Notes: generated from the sequence alone by a model not told the origin. DNA of 64,000 bases from Cephalopachus bancanus (GCA_027257055.1 JAPVLO010000097.1:5991001-6055000), one strand, 5' to 3'. Shown: positions 11,524 through 23,177, counted from the stretch's first letter. Program-made: numbers and translations.

Positions 11524-13055
11524 CAATTTATTATGAATTTCTGTTTTATTCTAAGAAAAATAAATCAATTTTCCACATTACATATTATTTTACATTGGGA
11601 AAAAAGGCACAGGAGAAGAGAGGACATCCTTGAGAATCATCAAAGCCTGTCTTATTTCTTACACATTCATGACATACCTGCTCTTTTTTTCACCTGCATC
11701 TAAAATGGGGACTCATTTAGCATTCACTGATGAACATAAGAGTATTTCTGTACTCCTGCTGAGTCCGTGAAGGTGTTTTTTTTTTTTTAACTTATTAAGG
11801 TGGCACATGCAATCATGCCCTAGTGACTTCAGCTATATATGCCCTTTGAAAAATCTCTAATGACATGTTGGACACCCTGCATATAAATGTCACCACTTGG
11901 AATGAGAGGCAGACTTTTGCTCATGGGAATATTCTCTGCTTGGCTTCCATGTAATATTATCCCTGATCTTGTGAAAGCAAATGGTTCTCAGTAATTCCCT
12001 CCTACGTGTAATAACGCACTTTTTTTTCCTGCTATACCTATCGTGTTAGTAAATAGCTTAGCAATACACACAGGAACAATTCCACTAATGGATAAGGAAG
12101 GAAAATCAAATTGATATCTATGTGGCCCTGGATGTCCTTTTAGATTATTTTCAAAACTCAACACTGCAACAATGATTTTCCCCATATTACTTTTGACTAG
12201 CATTGCAGACTTGGCTTTCTACACGTATGGGAGGTATCTTTAAATCCATATTACTTTTTTTTGTCTAATGACCTTTGGAAATGATTTCCAATAACTGCAG
12301 CCAACTTTAAGCTCAAGGCTTGGTAGTGAAAGGTCACTCTACATTTAGACTAAATGCGGATAGATTCGTACTCCCTGCAGCAGGCTCTTGCTTCAAGACT
12401 TGCTATTGTATTTGACCCAATCATCTTTCTAACCCAAGCATTTAGACAGCTTCCATCTGGGTTTTGTTTAAACTTTTTTTTTTAAGCTTCAGTATGAATT
12501 AAATGACTTTATATGTTAGCAAGTACATTTTTCTTTAGAGATACACATTTTTCTAAGAAATGTAAGACAGCAGAATAGTGTATGCATGTTGAACGTCTCA
12601 TAATATGATTCTGTGACTTTTACACTGACGATACTCCCAGTCCATAAAAGGGCTTAGTAAGTCACAAAGGACTGTCCCACCTTTCCTCTACAGACTCTGA
12701 GGACATTCAGATCACAACTGATGCTGTGATGGCCATCTCAGGAGCAACGCACTCTCCTGCCCCCAGCCTCCTTCCTCACGGTACCCTGTTGGCTTCCCAT
12801 ATTCGTGTGGCTTTGTCACATGCAGCCTCTCCAAAGAATCAGAAGTCGTTTTCTTCCCATTCTGCAAGAGTATGTCTGTGGTAGAGAAGGACTTCAAAAA
12901 TATTCAAGGGACTCAGTCTCTCTCCATGCTGAATGATCTCTAGGAATGCTGGACAAACAGGGGAACACTCCCCTAATCTCTTTCCTCCTGGATCCTTCAG
13001 TCTCAACCAGCTAGAAGGAAAATTTGCTTCCTAATGCTTGGCAGGCAGGGACCTG
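11524..13055. other. Unique sequence without recognisable repeat
   Basis: About 1.5 kb in which no Alu, LINE, LTR or MIR was recognised. There are homopolymer T tracts at about 11777-11788 and 12476-12483. Short open frames (11988-12203, 12712-12897) show no domains. It is one of the cleaner candidate regions for conserved non-coding elements, which only alignment could show. Confidence 0.35.
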
Positions 13056-13225
13056 GAAGGAACTCTGGACTGGACTGGGCATCAGGAGACCTGAGTTCAC
13101 ATTCATGTCTGACATTTACTGGTTGTGGGACTTGGGACTAAATCACTTGTCCTCTAGGCATGATCTTTTGTCTGGATAGAATGAACTAATAGGATTAATT
13201 TTTGTAAATTCAATAAAACAACGTC
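13056..13225 (-). repeat. MIR SINE, antisense
   Basis: 'gggcatcaggagacctgagt' followed by 'ctggttgtgggacttgggac' and 'aaatcacttgtcctctaggc' is the order of a reverse-complemented MIR. Confidence 0.75.
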
Positions 13226-13895
13226 CAGGTTTGACCATAGCCCCCTTTTTTCTAAATCGGTGTCTTCAAATCAGATTCCTCAGGGAAAGACTCAAATTGC
13301 TGTAACTGTATCTGATTCTGATTTCAGAGAAGGTGCTCAGATGACTCCATCTGCCCTAGAATACATCAGAATAAAGTAATGTCTTGTATTCATGTAGCAT
13401 TTTAAAAATTCTAAATTGTTTTTACTTATCCCACTTATGGTAAGCTTATTTAGTCCTCTTGATGAGCATAAATTTTGGGTACACTATTGGAGCCTCTCCA
13501 AGTTTGCGGCTAATAGGCTGGCATTCCCACCAATTGGAGCATTGCTAAGGGCACTTTGTCCTCCTTATTCTTCTAAGGTAGTGGGGGATACTCCCAACCC
13601 CCACTGACTGGCCAATGACAGAAGCCTGTGGAAATACAAATGGCCAGCTCCTTTTGCCCCCAAAGTGAATAAATTCTGAAATGGAATTTCAGCTCTACAG
13701 TATCCCTCCCTCAAAAGTCAGGCTGAGTGTGGGCTCCTTCTGCTCCCCAATTCTGCTTCCCCAGCTTTTACTGGCTTCTCCTGGAAGCACTTGCTCACTA
13801 CCTCCCCTGCACCTGAAATCTCAGCTCAGGCGAAACTCATCTAATAAAACAGTAGGTCGAGTCAACAAAGTAAGGCTGGCAGGACGCAGGAGGTG
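13226..13895. other. Unassigned sequence
   Basis: No repeat or gene recognised. The open frames at 13416-13607 and 13681-14010 contain no domain I know; the second runs on into a MIR, which argues against it being a real protein. Confidence 0.3.
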
Positions 13896-14096
13896 CATTA
13901 TCAAAAGACCCATGTTAGCAGCTCTGCCACTTAACCTGGTACAAGTTCTCTCTGACCTGGAACAAGATACCCAGAGCTCTGAGTCTCTCCCCTCTGCATT
14001 TGTGAAATGAAAATAATAACGCCTGCTCTGCCTGCTGTATTGGGTTGCTAGGAGGATCAGATGAGATCATAGGTGGTGGATGTGTTTAAAAGCTGC
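13896..14096 (-). repeat. MIR SINE, antisense
   Basis: 'ctgacctggaacaagatacc', 'catttgtgaaatgaaaataa' and 'gggttgctaggaggatcaga' follow the reverse-complemented MIR order ('gaccttgggcaagtcac ... cctcatctgtaaaatg ... gggttgttgtgaggattaa'). Confidence 0.8.
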
Positions 14097-14790
14097 CAAC
14101 CACCAGTCAAATTGTAAGGAAACTCATTTTTAATCTAAAATGAAAAACGTAACCTAAAACTAAAATAGCTAAGAGAGTTCCAGAGGAAACCAGGTCAGCA
14201 GTCATTGTGAGATTCAGAAAGTATATTTCACATCTTCATCTGCTTCTCCCTCATCCTTTTCCATATTCTATATTCTTCTCTCTTCCAAAATATTCACTGT
14301 TCTTTCAAGGAGTCCCTCTGTGTTCCAGACAGTAACTAGAGAAAGGACTGCATTTGCCTCTTCCTTTCAGTTACTCAGTCTTCCACCTGGTTAAAGAACT
14401 TGGCTAGGCCTAATACTGCCTGCCAGTAGCCTCCCTCAACCCTGAATACTGCTTTTAATTGTATTAGTCCTTTGTTTCTTTCAGTTCAAGCCACATTGGG
14501 CCTTAAAACTTCAGGAAGAAAATAGATATCCTCCTGAGTTGTCATAGTTCAGATTCCCTACTTCAGAGTGTATAATGTTGTCATGAATTGACAGAACAGA
14601 GTGAATAGAATGTATGGCCCTGATGGCTTGATTAAACACATCTCAATGTGTCGAAAACATCATGGCATGCATGCAAAGGTTTTTTGGGTTTTTTTCCATG
14701 ATGGCCCTAGAAGATTCGTGATAAGATTTTGTTTTTAATGAGGACCTAATTAGAGAGCTCAACATGAGAGTTGGAAGGCCCAGTCAGTCA
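14097..14790. other. Unassigned sequence
   Basis: No recognisable gene or repeat; moderately AT-rich unique-looking sequence. Confidence 0.3.
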
Positions 14791-14945
14791 GTATTTGGTG
14801 AAATAAGTATTTCTCGAGTACTTGGGCACCAGGGATAAAAGGAAGAATAATAGCCCATAATCCCTAGTGGAGGAAACAGATACAAGAACAGATCATTACA
14901 ATAGAATATGATACGTGTCCAGCATGCTCAGAGCAATGGTATCCT
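14791..14945 (-). repeat. L2 LINE fragment, antisense
   Basis: 'cttgggcaccagggataaaa', 'cctagtggaggaaacagata' and 'tacaatagaatatgatacgt' match a reverse-complemented L2 3' end. Confidence 0.65.
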
Positions 14946-15119
14946 GTCTTGGGTTCAAAAAACACTTCACTATCTGAAGTGTCAACTCCTTGAGTTTTTA
15001 TGAGGTTGCTTGAACCGTGAGGTCTTCTCCACACTCCTCTGTATCTTTGCCTTGTTGATGCCTACTCATCCTTTGGGGCTCCTGATTCACTTGTTCCTTC
15101 ATGCACACACTTGTGCACC

Positions 15120-15575
15120 TAATTCTCTCAGGTAATACTCTGGACACTGGAAATTCCACATTGAACAAGACAGACACAATCCCAGTTTTCTGGTTGCGGA
15201 GTTTATGTTCTAGTGGTAAGAAACAGTCGATAGACTAGGGAGTAAGTAAACAATAGGTTTGCAGAATGTGACAACTGCCCTGAAGGAAATACACAGAGCG
15301 ATGTAGCCACAATAAACAGGAGAGGCCTCCTGCGTCACAGAATGTGAGAAATTTGACTTATGACATGAAAAAGGACCTTTCCTTTTTCCACGTGTTTTAG
15401 GTGAAGGGAATGTCTGTGAGGCTGGGAAGAATTCATTGTATCAAGTGACCAAAAGGAGGCCGGGGTAGCTGGCGTCAGTGAACAGGAGCAAGATGTCAAA
15501 GGGCAAAACTGGAGGAAGGTGGAGGCCACTCCAGAAGTCGTGGGAAGAAACTGGATTTCATTCTCAGTGCCACAC
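15120..15575 (-). repeat. L2 LINE 3' region, antisense
   Basis: 'ttgaacaagacagacacaat', 'gttctagtggtaagaaacag', 'gagtaagtaaacaataggtt' and 'acaactgccctgaaggaaat' are in reverse-complemented L2 order. It is the left half of a head-on pair with the sense L2 that begins at about 15640. Confidence 0.8.
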
Positions 15576-15639
15576 AGCGTTTGAAGCTAAAATCACCTTT
15601 TAAAGCACACACACTTGAAAGGAAATCTGAAATCAGAGC

Positions 15640-16300
15640 CCGTGACAGGGAAAAGTGCCATCACCCAATGTGAGCCACGGTCAGCTCTCACCTGGATCAT
15701 TGAGTCGCTCTCCACTGCCTCCCTGCTTCCACCTGTGCCTTCCTCGAGTCCATTCTTAACACAGACCCTTTGTAAATATAGTAGAATAGTGTTAGTTTTC
15801 TGCCCAAGCCCTGCTACAGCTTCTTGTGTCATTCAGAGGAAAAGCCAGCATCTGCATAGCGCCTCCCAAGGCCCCACATGGTCCAGTCTCAGCCCCTGGT
15901 CTCTGCCCACCCTGTCTGCTCCAACACATCAGCTTCCCTACTGTTCCTCAAACACAGATGATGTGCATTCACTTTAGGACTTTTGTGCACTGCTCCCTCT
16001 GTCTGGAACCCTCTTTCCCAAGATGGCCCCATGGCCAACTCCTTCCCCTCCTTCAAGTTCTTAATCAATGTCACCATCTTAATGAACACCCCAGTCTCCT
16101 CCATACCTCTGCCACCACCTCCACCACAGTCCCTTACCCCACTCTGCTTTCCCTTTGTCCATAGCACTTGCCAGCCTCTAACATATTCTATGTTTTTCTT
16201 ACCTATTATATCAAATACCTATTGTCTGTGTTCCCTTGAAGAGTCTAGATTAAGCTCCAGAAGGCAGAAATCATTGTCTGTGGGGAGCTGTAAGAGCTAT
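15640..16300 (+). repeat. L2 LINE 3' region, sense
   Basis: A long L2 segment: 'ctctccactgcctccctgct', 'tcctcgagtccattcttaac', 'aaggccccacatggtccagt', 'cactgctccctctgtctgga' and 'aagttcttaatcaatgtcac' appear in L2 order. Overlapping open frames of 79-120 codons at 15593-16336 all read this L2 in non-functional frames, so none is a gene. Confidence 0.85.
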
Positions 16301-16334
16301 ACACAGGCATGTGGCTCTCTTTCCTTCCACGTCT

Positions 16335-16685
16335 AGTGCAGGAGGGTATTCCCCCAGACCTCTTGAGTTTGGACAAGTTTGTGTGACTTGTTTTGGCCAA
16401 TAGCAGGCAAGCAGAAGGGATGTATGCTACCATGGGCAGAGTTCTTTGCAGCCATCACTCTCTGCCATGTCCCCTCCTCTCTCTGACCCAGTCTGCAGAT
16501 GTCAAGATGGAGGCTGCTCCCTTGCTCTCACTCCCTGAGTGATTAGTTTGAGCAAAATCCCCCTAGCAACCATCAGAGGACATATAGTATGATTAAGGAA
16601 TAAGCCTTTCATCTTAAGCCACTGCAGCTTGGCAATTGTGATCCCAATATAACCTGGCCCACTCTGATTACATCACATTTGTTCA
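16335..16685 (+). mobile_element. LTR fragment, MaLR/ERVL-like, sense
   Basis: 'gacttgttttggccaatagc', 'agatgtcaagatggaggctg', 'ggaataagcctttcatctta' and 'agccactgcagcttggcaat' resemble the 3' half of an ancient mammalian LTR with the 'aataaacctttnttgttttaagccactgag' end. There is no internal region. The subfamily was not assigned. Confidence 0.5.
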
Positions 16686-17234
16686 GGGATGCCTCATGGG
16701 TACTTGTACCAATGCCAGGTGCATAGCATATGCTCATCAGTAGTGTTTGTTGAGTGGATTTCTCTGTCTTTATTCTTAAATTTGTACATGGCATGCTTTA
16801 AATTTAAATATACTAAAGTTGCCACCAGTATCTGGATACAGGCTTTATTCTAGTAAGTGTGCTATGGCTGATTTGGCCAAAGATCAACATTAAGTACCTA
16901 CAATGTGAACAAGGTCTTTTTAGGGTCTCATAGGAATAAGCCACTGTGTCTGCTTTACCATATTTTGCAAGCTAGTTGCAGAAACAGAACATGTATTCAA
17001 AATCATCTGTACCACTATGTCACCACATAGTGGTGATACATCCTAAAACTGTCCTGAGAATTTAGAAGTAGAAGCAACCTCTGAGGATGAGGCAGTTTAG
17101 AGAAGGGGAGGTGAGGCTACCTGAGAAGCAGAGGTAGAAAGAGAGTATTCCTGGCAAGAGAAACTGCATTTAATCACACACAAGCAGGAATGGAGTTTTA
17201 AACATCAGAAGGCAATATACACCACTCTGAGTAG
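16686..17234. other. Mostly unassigned, with a MIR/L2-like tail at its start
   Basis: 'aatgccaggtgcatagcata tgc' at about 16710 resembles a MIR or L2 terminus. The rest (16800-17234) shows no recognisable feature. Confidence 0.3.
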
Positions 17235-17440
17235 AGGCCAGAGTCCCTTGATTGCAATACTGGATGTCTGTGTGCTGGCTCCATAACTTTAGACAAGTCA
17301 ATTAACCTCTCTGTGCCTCAGTTTACTCATTTGTAAAGTGTCAATCATAATAGTATGTAGCTCAGAGGGTTGTTGTGAGGATTAAGTAAATCAATATGTA
17401 TAGTATTTAGAATTGTACCTGGAGTAAGTGTTCATTTGAT
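17235..17440 (-). repeat. MIR SINE, antisense
   Basis: 'agacaagtcaattaacctct', 'ctcagtttactcatttgtaa', 'gggttgttgtgaggattaag' and 'ttagaattgtacctggagta' match reverse-complemented MIR over its full core. Confidence 0.9.
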
Positions 17441-17910
17441 GGGAAGTGTTGAGAAGTAGGATCAGATTTTGTAAGATCTCATATTTGAGATGAAGCAGTC
17501 TATGATTTCATTCTACAGGCAAAAATATTGTCCATTAGCAGCTTAAAGATTTTTATCAGAAAGTTGTGACTGAAAGTGGGAGCCTCTCTAGGCAAAGACT
17601 TGTTTGGGGGGGCAGGGCAGACACGATAATCTCACTGTGGGCAGTTTTAAACTCCTGCCACAATCATGGCAAAGGAAGAGACATGCTGGAGACATCCTAG
17701 AAATGGTGCACCAGACTTACCAACTGGCCAGGAAAGATAAAAAAGGAGTAAAATAACCTGAAATTTCAAGGTCTGGGTGACTAAGAAGCATAATGGTAGC
17801 ACTGACCAAAATGGTGAAGACCAGAAGGGAACAGATTTTAAGGGAAAGATGACAAATTCTATTTTAGACGCTGAAGTATCAGGGTCAAGCTATTTAGAAG
17901 GAAATTAGAT
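17441..17910. other. Unassigned sequence
   Basis: No gene or repeat recognised. Confidence 0.3.
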
Positions 17911-18112
17911 ATGATAAACTAAAGCTTAACTCAAATGGCTTTGCTCAAATGTCACTCAGAACACCTTCCCCAAATAGCTTTTCTAAAATGCCTTCCTCCT
18001 TCCTCACTCTCTAGCTCATCACCTTAATTTATTTTCTTTATAGAGCATTACATTATACATTATGTATTACATTATATATTTGTTTATCTGCTTATTATGT
18101 GTACACCTCCCT

Positions 18113-18178
<66 letters not shown>

Positions 18179-18290
18179 CTCTGATGTAAGCTCAGTCAGA
18201 ACAAGGACCTTGTCTTCTTGCTGTATCTTATTCATTGTATCTTATTGATTGCTGTTTGGTTCTGTAGGCTTTCAAGGACTATTATGAGGA
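17911..18290 (+). repeat. L2 LINE 3' end, sense, containing a CA microsatellite
   Basis: 'ctcaaatgtcactcagaaca', 'ttattttctttatagagcat', 'gtttatctgcttattatgtg' and then 'gatgtaagctcagtcagaac' and 'aaggaccttgtcttcttgct' give the L2 3' order. The CA repeat at 18117-18175 has expanded at the place where L2 normally reads 'tctgtctcccccac'. Confidence 0.85.
18117..18175 (+). repeat. (CA)n microsatellite, about 29 units
   Basis: Uninterrupted AC dinucleotides, the longest simple repeat in the window, lying inside an L2 3' end. A pure array of this length is normally polymorphic. Confidence 0.98.
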
Positions 18291-18570
18291 ATAAACACAT
18301 TTTTATCTAGGAGCATAACTGTCATATATATACTAACAACTAAAGGTCACCTTCAGTCTGTGTAGAGACTTCCTTCCTTTTATTATTAGGACTTAATATA
18401 CATAAACAAGAAGAGGAATACAATATGAAGCATATTAAAATATAAATATGCAAACAAGATATATAATTCAAACAAGAATAGACAGAAGAGTCAGTGGAGC
18501 AGAGTTGGGAAAAGATTTGAAGCCATGTGAGGATTTTGTGTAAGTAAGGGTGATGACCAGTGGAGTAAAA
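18291..18570. other. Unassigned sequence
   Basis: No clear feature before the sense L1 begins. Confidence 0.3.
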
Positions 18571-18807
18571 ATATATTCGTCAATCAATAGTGTAGGGGAA
18601 ATAATTGGCCAGCCATCTGCAAGAAAAACATGTGAATCCTTTCTTCAGTCATTACACTAAAATAAATTGCAAGTGTATCAACTTTTTAAGCATAAGGTTT
18701 TAAAAATAAAATAAATAAATAAGTTGTAAAAGTGCTAGAAGAAAATACCACATTTTTTTTTAAAAAACAGCCATGGATTGGGAGAAATCTTTCTAAGAAT
18801 GGCATGA
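18571..18807 (+). repeat. Old L1 ORF2 3' part, sense (left of Alu)
   Basis: 'ggccagccatctgcaagaaa', 'cactaaaataaattgcaagt' and 'aaagtgctagaagaaaatac' are the sense-strand landmarks of the ORF2 3' end in old L1 elements. The reading frame is destroyed. Confidence 0.8.
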
Positions 18808-19097
18808 GCTGGGCTCGGTGGCTCAGCCTGTAATCCCGTGCCTTTGGGAGACTGAGGTGAGTGGATTGCCTGAGCCCGCGGGTTTGAGACCCGCCTGGGC
18901 AGCAAGACCTCATCTCTACAATAAATCAAAAAAATCAGCCAGGCGTGGTGATGCATGCCTGTAATTCCGGCTACTTGGAAGGCTGAGGCCGAAGGATCGC
19001 CGGAGCCCAGCAGGTCGAGGCTGCGGTGGCTGGCGAGCGGCCATTGCACTCCAATCTGGGTGACAGTGAGACTCCAACTCAAAAAAAAAAAAAAAAA
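18808..19097 (+). mobile_element. Alu SINE, derived type with the 5-nt deletion, sense
   Basis: Starts 'gctgggctcggtggctcagc', reads 'cctgggcagcaagacctcat' (deletion form), then 'aataaatcaaaaaaatcagc', and ends with a 19-A tail. A 13-bp target duplication 'aagaatggcatga' flanks it (18795-18807 and 19098-19110). It splits the L1 ORF2 remnant. Overlapping open frames (18686-19154 minus, 19026-19319 plus) are Alu/L1 readings. Confidence 0.97.
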
Positions 19098-20075
19098 AAG
19101 AATGGCATGAAATGCATGCAACATAGTAAAATATATAATAAACTTACTCTGCAAGTGTTAAAACCTTCACACACATGCAAAAAGTCCAAGTCTTTAAAAG
19201 ATGGCAGAGGTAAAAAAGATTTGGAATTTGTCACACAAATATCTAATTTCTTTAATGTCCACAAAAATATTACAATGAAAAGTAGACTTGTGGAAAATAG
19301 GCAAGTCAAGGAAAAATAAACACAAATGACTACCAACCATAAAAGAATCAATTTTACTCATAATTTATTTAAATGCCCATTAAAACCATGAAATAGCAAT
19401 GGCAACAATTCCACAGACTTTTCCTGCTAAAGGCTAGAGGATATAAGTTAAACAGCAAAGTCTCATACAACGTTAGCAGGAGCGTAAGTATATATAACCT
19501 TTTTAAACGATTATTTGGCAATAACAACCAAAATTTTAAATTTACAGACCCTTTAGCCAAGTAATTCCAGTTCTAAGATTTTAACCTATAGAGCATAATT
19601 ACTTGAATACAAGAAGATACAGGAAGGTTCATTGACAAGTTGTTTGTAATAAGAAATTTCTCCAAACACATAGAGTATTTATCTGCCTTAAAAGTTATAG
19701 GACTTTTATTCCATAGACTACAATGCAGTTATTAAAACAATACAGTCGACCTACATGGACAGATAGAAGGGTATTTATAATACACTGTTAAGGAAAGAAA
19801 AAAAAAAACAGAAGTAGCTGAACAGCACCTACACCATGATCCTGTATGTGTAAAAAGTAAAAAGGCAGACGTAAAAGTCCTCACATGTGCAACAAGAGCT
19901 TTCAGAATCTATATAAGAAGCTGCTAACTGGGGTGACCCATGGGAAATGCGACTTGGGGCAAAGTGGTCCTTTTGATTTTCACTCTATGCTCTCAATATT
20001 ATAAGTTTTTTTGTAACAATTACAATGACTTTTATAATTTTACAAAAGTAAAAATAAAGCCCTCATATTTCAGTC
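19098..20075 (+). repeat. Old L1 ORF2 3' end and 3' UTR, sense (right of Alu)
   Basis: 'ctaatttctttaatgtccac', 'ctcatacaacgttagcagga', 'tatttggcaataacaaccaa', 'agccaagtaattccagttct' and 'caatgcagttattaaaacaa' follow the L1 order into the 3' UTR, which ends near 'tttacaaaagtaaaaataaa'. No frame is intact. Confidence 0.8.
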
Positions 20076-20292
20076 ACAATATCCTCTTCACCTATCCTCA
20101 AAAAAGTGCATCTGTAGTGTCTAATTATTTTTGAAAATGACAAGCCCTCAGTCTACCTCGAGATATCTGCTGGCTGGAACATTAGGAAATTAGAAATTAT
20201 GTTGAATTCCAGAATCTTTAAAAACTCCGCAGGAACTTCTGAAGAAAAAAAAATTTTTTAGAAAGGAACACTAAAAGTCTTTAAAGTTTTCA

Positions 20293-20351
20293 TATCACCA
20301 ATAATCATTAAATCATCACCAGTATCACCAATAATCATTAAATCATCCAGA
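20293..20351 (+). repeat. Tandem duplication, 30-bp unit x2
   Basis: Two direct copies of a unit beginning 'tatcaccaataatcattaaa' start at 20293 and 20323. They are identical over about 27 bases and differ only at the end of the second copy, so the duplication is young compared with the surrounding repeats. Confidence 0.95.
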
Positions 20352-21455
20352 GACAACCTGAAATGCTAAAATAATCTATGTGCCTCAAAATAGTCAACTT
20401 TTCTTCAACTGTTCAGCTGATGACAAGTCAGGATCCACTCCGTCACTGCCAAGGGAACTAGGAGGCTGTAAGAATGACTGAGAAAATGGTGCCATGAGCA
20501 GGAAGGTCTGTGGTCAATTTATTGAAAGGTTAAACAATTCTAAATAGCCACATCACTAGCATGTGTACATGGGCACACATTAACATGTGTGTAGTGAGAG
20601 AACGAGATTCCAAGCCAGTACCAGCATTTCATCAAAGATTTTGTTTAAATCAAGAAGTACTATATGCATTATTTATAGTCCTGCCTTGTTTCAAAAGAAT
20701 TTAAGGCAGGGAGATAAAATTTTAAAAATCCCCAAAGTGCTGGATTATTATTCTTGCAACTTAAAATGAATATATATTTCTGCTTTAGAGTCTAAGACAA
20801 CAACAGCATATTTTTTAAGGCTTTAACTCACTTTTGCTGTGTCTGATCTTTTTCAAGGATTTAGAAGAGATTTCTTTAGAAAATAAAAGTATCTTTTTAG
20901 TTAAACGTTTTCCTTGATTTTTTTACAATATCTGTATATAAATCATAGTTTTTATAAAGTGTTCCTTCTTTTAAACGTACCAGAGAAAAACTATTAAAAA
21001 TTATTCACAATATTGCATTTTCCTAACTTACCCTTCCCATACTAACTGATCAATTGAGTCTATCAGTTGGGAATACCAGAGACTTTAGAAAGGAAAGCAA
21101 TAAAAGCTGCATTATGAATAAATTATGTATCTTTTGCTAAATCCTTTAAAATTGGGTGCAGAGACTGAGGTGGATCATGTACATGTCTGTTCTGTTTTAA
21201 TTGTCATTCTCATGTCACTGGGTGATAGTCAGGATTCCAGGGGTTTTCTTTTCCTCAACGTCAACTTCTTTGGCATTCTTTCTCATCCTCCCACAAGATG
21301 TTTTCTTCCCGGGTGCTTCACTAGGCCTACAAATTGGCCACATGACTCTCTGATCCCTGTGAGTTTATTCAGCATCTGATGGTACTAATGAAAGATCTTA
21401 TTACCGTTAACTCTACAGATGCTTTTTTGCTATTGTTTCAGGAGTAAAAAGGAAA
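20352..21455. other. Unique sequence without recognisable repeat
   Basis: About 1.1 kb with no clear gene or repeat. The open frames at 20587-20769 and 21125-21379 have no recognisable domains. Confidence 0.35.
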
Positions 21456-21685
21456 GCAAACATGTGTTAAGCTCATCTAGGCACTTGGCACACATTGCTC
21501 ATGCAGTCTACACAGCAACACCATGAAACAGATTTTCTTATTACCGACACAAATCTCTCTGATTTGCAATCATGTCTTAGAGATGTTAAATAACTTGCCC
21601 ACAGTTGCACAGCTAATGAGTGGCAGAGCTCAGACTTGAACTTGGATCTGTGGACGCCAAAGCACATGCTACAGGCCAGGGTCAA
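21456..21685 (+). repeat. MIR SINE, sense
   Basis: 'taaataacttgcccacagtt', 'gcacagctaatgagtggcag' and 'agctcagacttgaacttgga' are the MIR 3' core, preceded by 'gcacttggcacacattgctc'. The minus-strand open frame here is MIR-derived. Confidence 0.9.
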
Positions 21686-22659
21686 AGTAAGGGCCAAGCA
21701 AGATGGCCTACTGCCTGAGGGTACCAGTCTATAAAAAGCACAGAACATTACTGGAGTAAATCAATTATGTGTTGTCAGTTCACTCAAGTTCTCATACACA
21801 AATCTTCACGTAGTTATAAATGGATTGCACTACGACTGAGCCAGAATGCTCCTGCGGTGGAAATAACACCAGCACCAGTACCTGCCACCTCAGTTGAGTA
21901 TTGTGAAACACACTGCAAGCTGCACGGTGCAGCTTCAGGCTGTGACCCACCAGACAGTGACACTCACCTGAAGCTCACAGTCAGCTAAAATTCTAAAGCC
22001 AAATAATGCTGGCCCAGGACTGATAATTGGGAGTGCATGGTTTCTTGTTTGAAGTTATAAATAGTTGTTACAGCTTCCCAAGAAGTTATTAACTTTGCAC
22101 AACTACTAGTAACAACAACAACAACAACAAAGAAATAGATCATGCTTCTGAACTTGTAAAGGGGAGAAAAGTCTCTGATTTTCTAGTGTATGTCTCCTAC
22201 CATCTCAATGTGGCCTTACATCTGACCACGAGGCAAAAAGACCTCCCAGATTCCCTCCCTTCTCTGTGTGTGTGTCTCTCTTATCACATCTTCTTCATCT
22301 TGGTAGCTTTGTGCTTCTTCTCATGTCCCCTATGATCAACAGGGATGGTCCTGCCCGTTTCCTTTAGCCTTGTTCTGAAAAGGCACAGCTCAAAGCTTCT
22401 CCTTCTCCAGGACAGTGTTTCCCATCCTTTCTCACCTCACAGCACACATAGAACATGGTGGTATTTGTGTGGCACACACAGTAAGCAGATGAGACTGCTG
22501 GATGAACTTGGAGACTTGGGCTGCCCCTGATCCAGACTGACAGACCCAGGCATGGGGAGTCAATTCCTTGGCATACCTGTTTACTACTCAAGCTCTACCT
22601 TGAGGAGCACTAGCGTTTCCATAACTATAAGCTGGGCCTAGCTTTGTTTTTCTCACTTA
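21686..22659. other. Mostly unassigned; short (AAC)n at 22112-22131
   Basis: No gene recognised. An (AAC)n run lies at about 22112-22131. The stretch 22405-22620 begins 'cagtgtttcccatcctttct', reminiscent of hAT-type non-autonomous elements such as MER families, but no matching terminal repeat was seen at the other end. Confidence 0.3.
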
Positions 22660-22662
22660 TTA

Positions 22663-22740
22663 CAAATGCATCAAGAAAAATAAAAGAACAAATATGTGTT
22701 ATAAATGCATCAAGAAAAATTAAACGACAAATATGGTGTG
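22663..22740 (+). repeat. Tandem duplication, 39-bp unit x2
   Basis: Two copies of a unit starting 'aaatgcatcaagaaaaat' begin at about 22664 and 22703, each ending near 'acaaatatg'. They differ at a few positions. A second tiny repeat, 'aacatgcatctg' x2, follows at about 22747-22772. Confidence 0.9.
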
Positions 22741-23068
22741 CACTAAACATGCATCTGGAAACATGCATCTGAAGTCTAAAGTGATCATATTTGTTTCTGG
22801 AAGAAAAAAATACTTTCTCCCCTCTTCCTTCCTATATGTACATAACTGCATAAATGTCTTTTGCTGAAGTGTCAAGCAGACAACTCTCCCAGGCCCCTAT
22901 CTGGGACAGGTGGAAACAGACCAAGAGAGGCTACCTATCCTTATCTGGACAACAGTCTAATAGCCAATGGGTGATTGGGAATGAACATGCATTTCACATA
23001 ACCAATACCTTGTCAAGGTTGTTCACTGAAAGTTATGAGGAAAGGCTGCCCCTGAAAGCCTCCTGAAA

Positions 23069-23177
23069 GTCTCACTAAGTTGCCCGGGCTGGTCTTGAAC
23101 CCACGGATTTGGGCAATTCACTCATCTCAGCCTCCCAAAGTGCTGGGATTACAGGCTGAGCCACTGAGCCCGGCCTA
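23069..23177 (-). mobile_element. Alu SINE fragment, left arm only, antisense
   Basis: 'gtctcactaagttgcccggg', 'cctcccaaagtgctgggatt' and 'gagccactgagcccggcc' are the first ~108 bases of an Alu in reverse. 'acaggctgagccactgagcc' matches the derived lineage-specific arm. The right arm and A tail are absent. Confidence 0.9.

Noticed and set aside
15593..16336. Cluster of overlapping frames of 79-120 codons on both strands
   Set aside because: They cover one GC-richer L2 fragment, where stop codons are rare in all frames.
18735..19154. 139-codon minus-strand frame
   Set aside because: It is the antisense reading of a derived Alu with L1 flanks.
22405..22620. Possible hAT/MER-type element beginning 'cagtgtttccc'
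   Set aside because: No matching inverted terminus or 8-bp target duplication could be found by eye.
20293..22740. Direct repeats as a CRISPR array
   Set aside because: Only two adjacent units each, no spacers, and the genome is mammalian.
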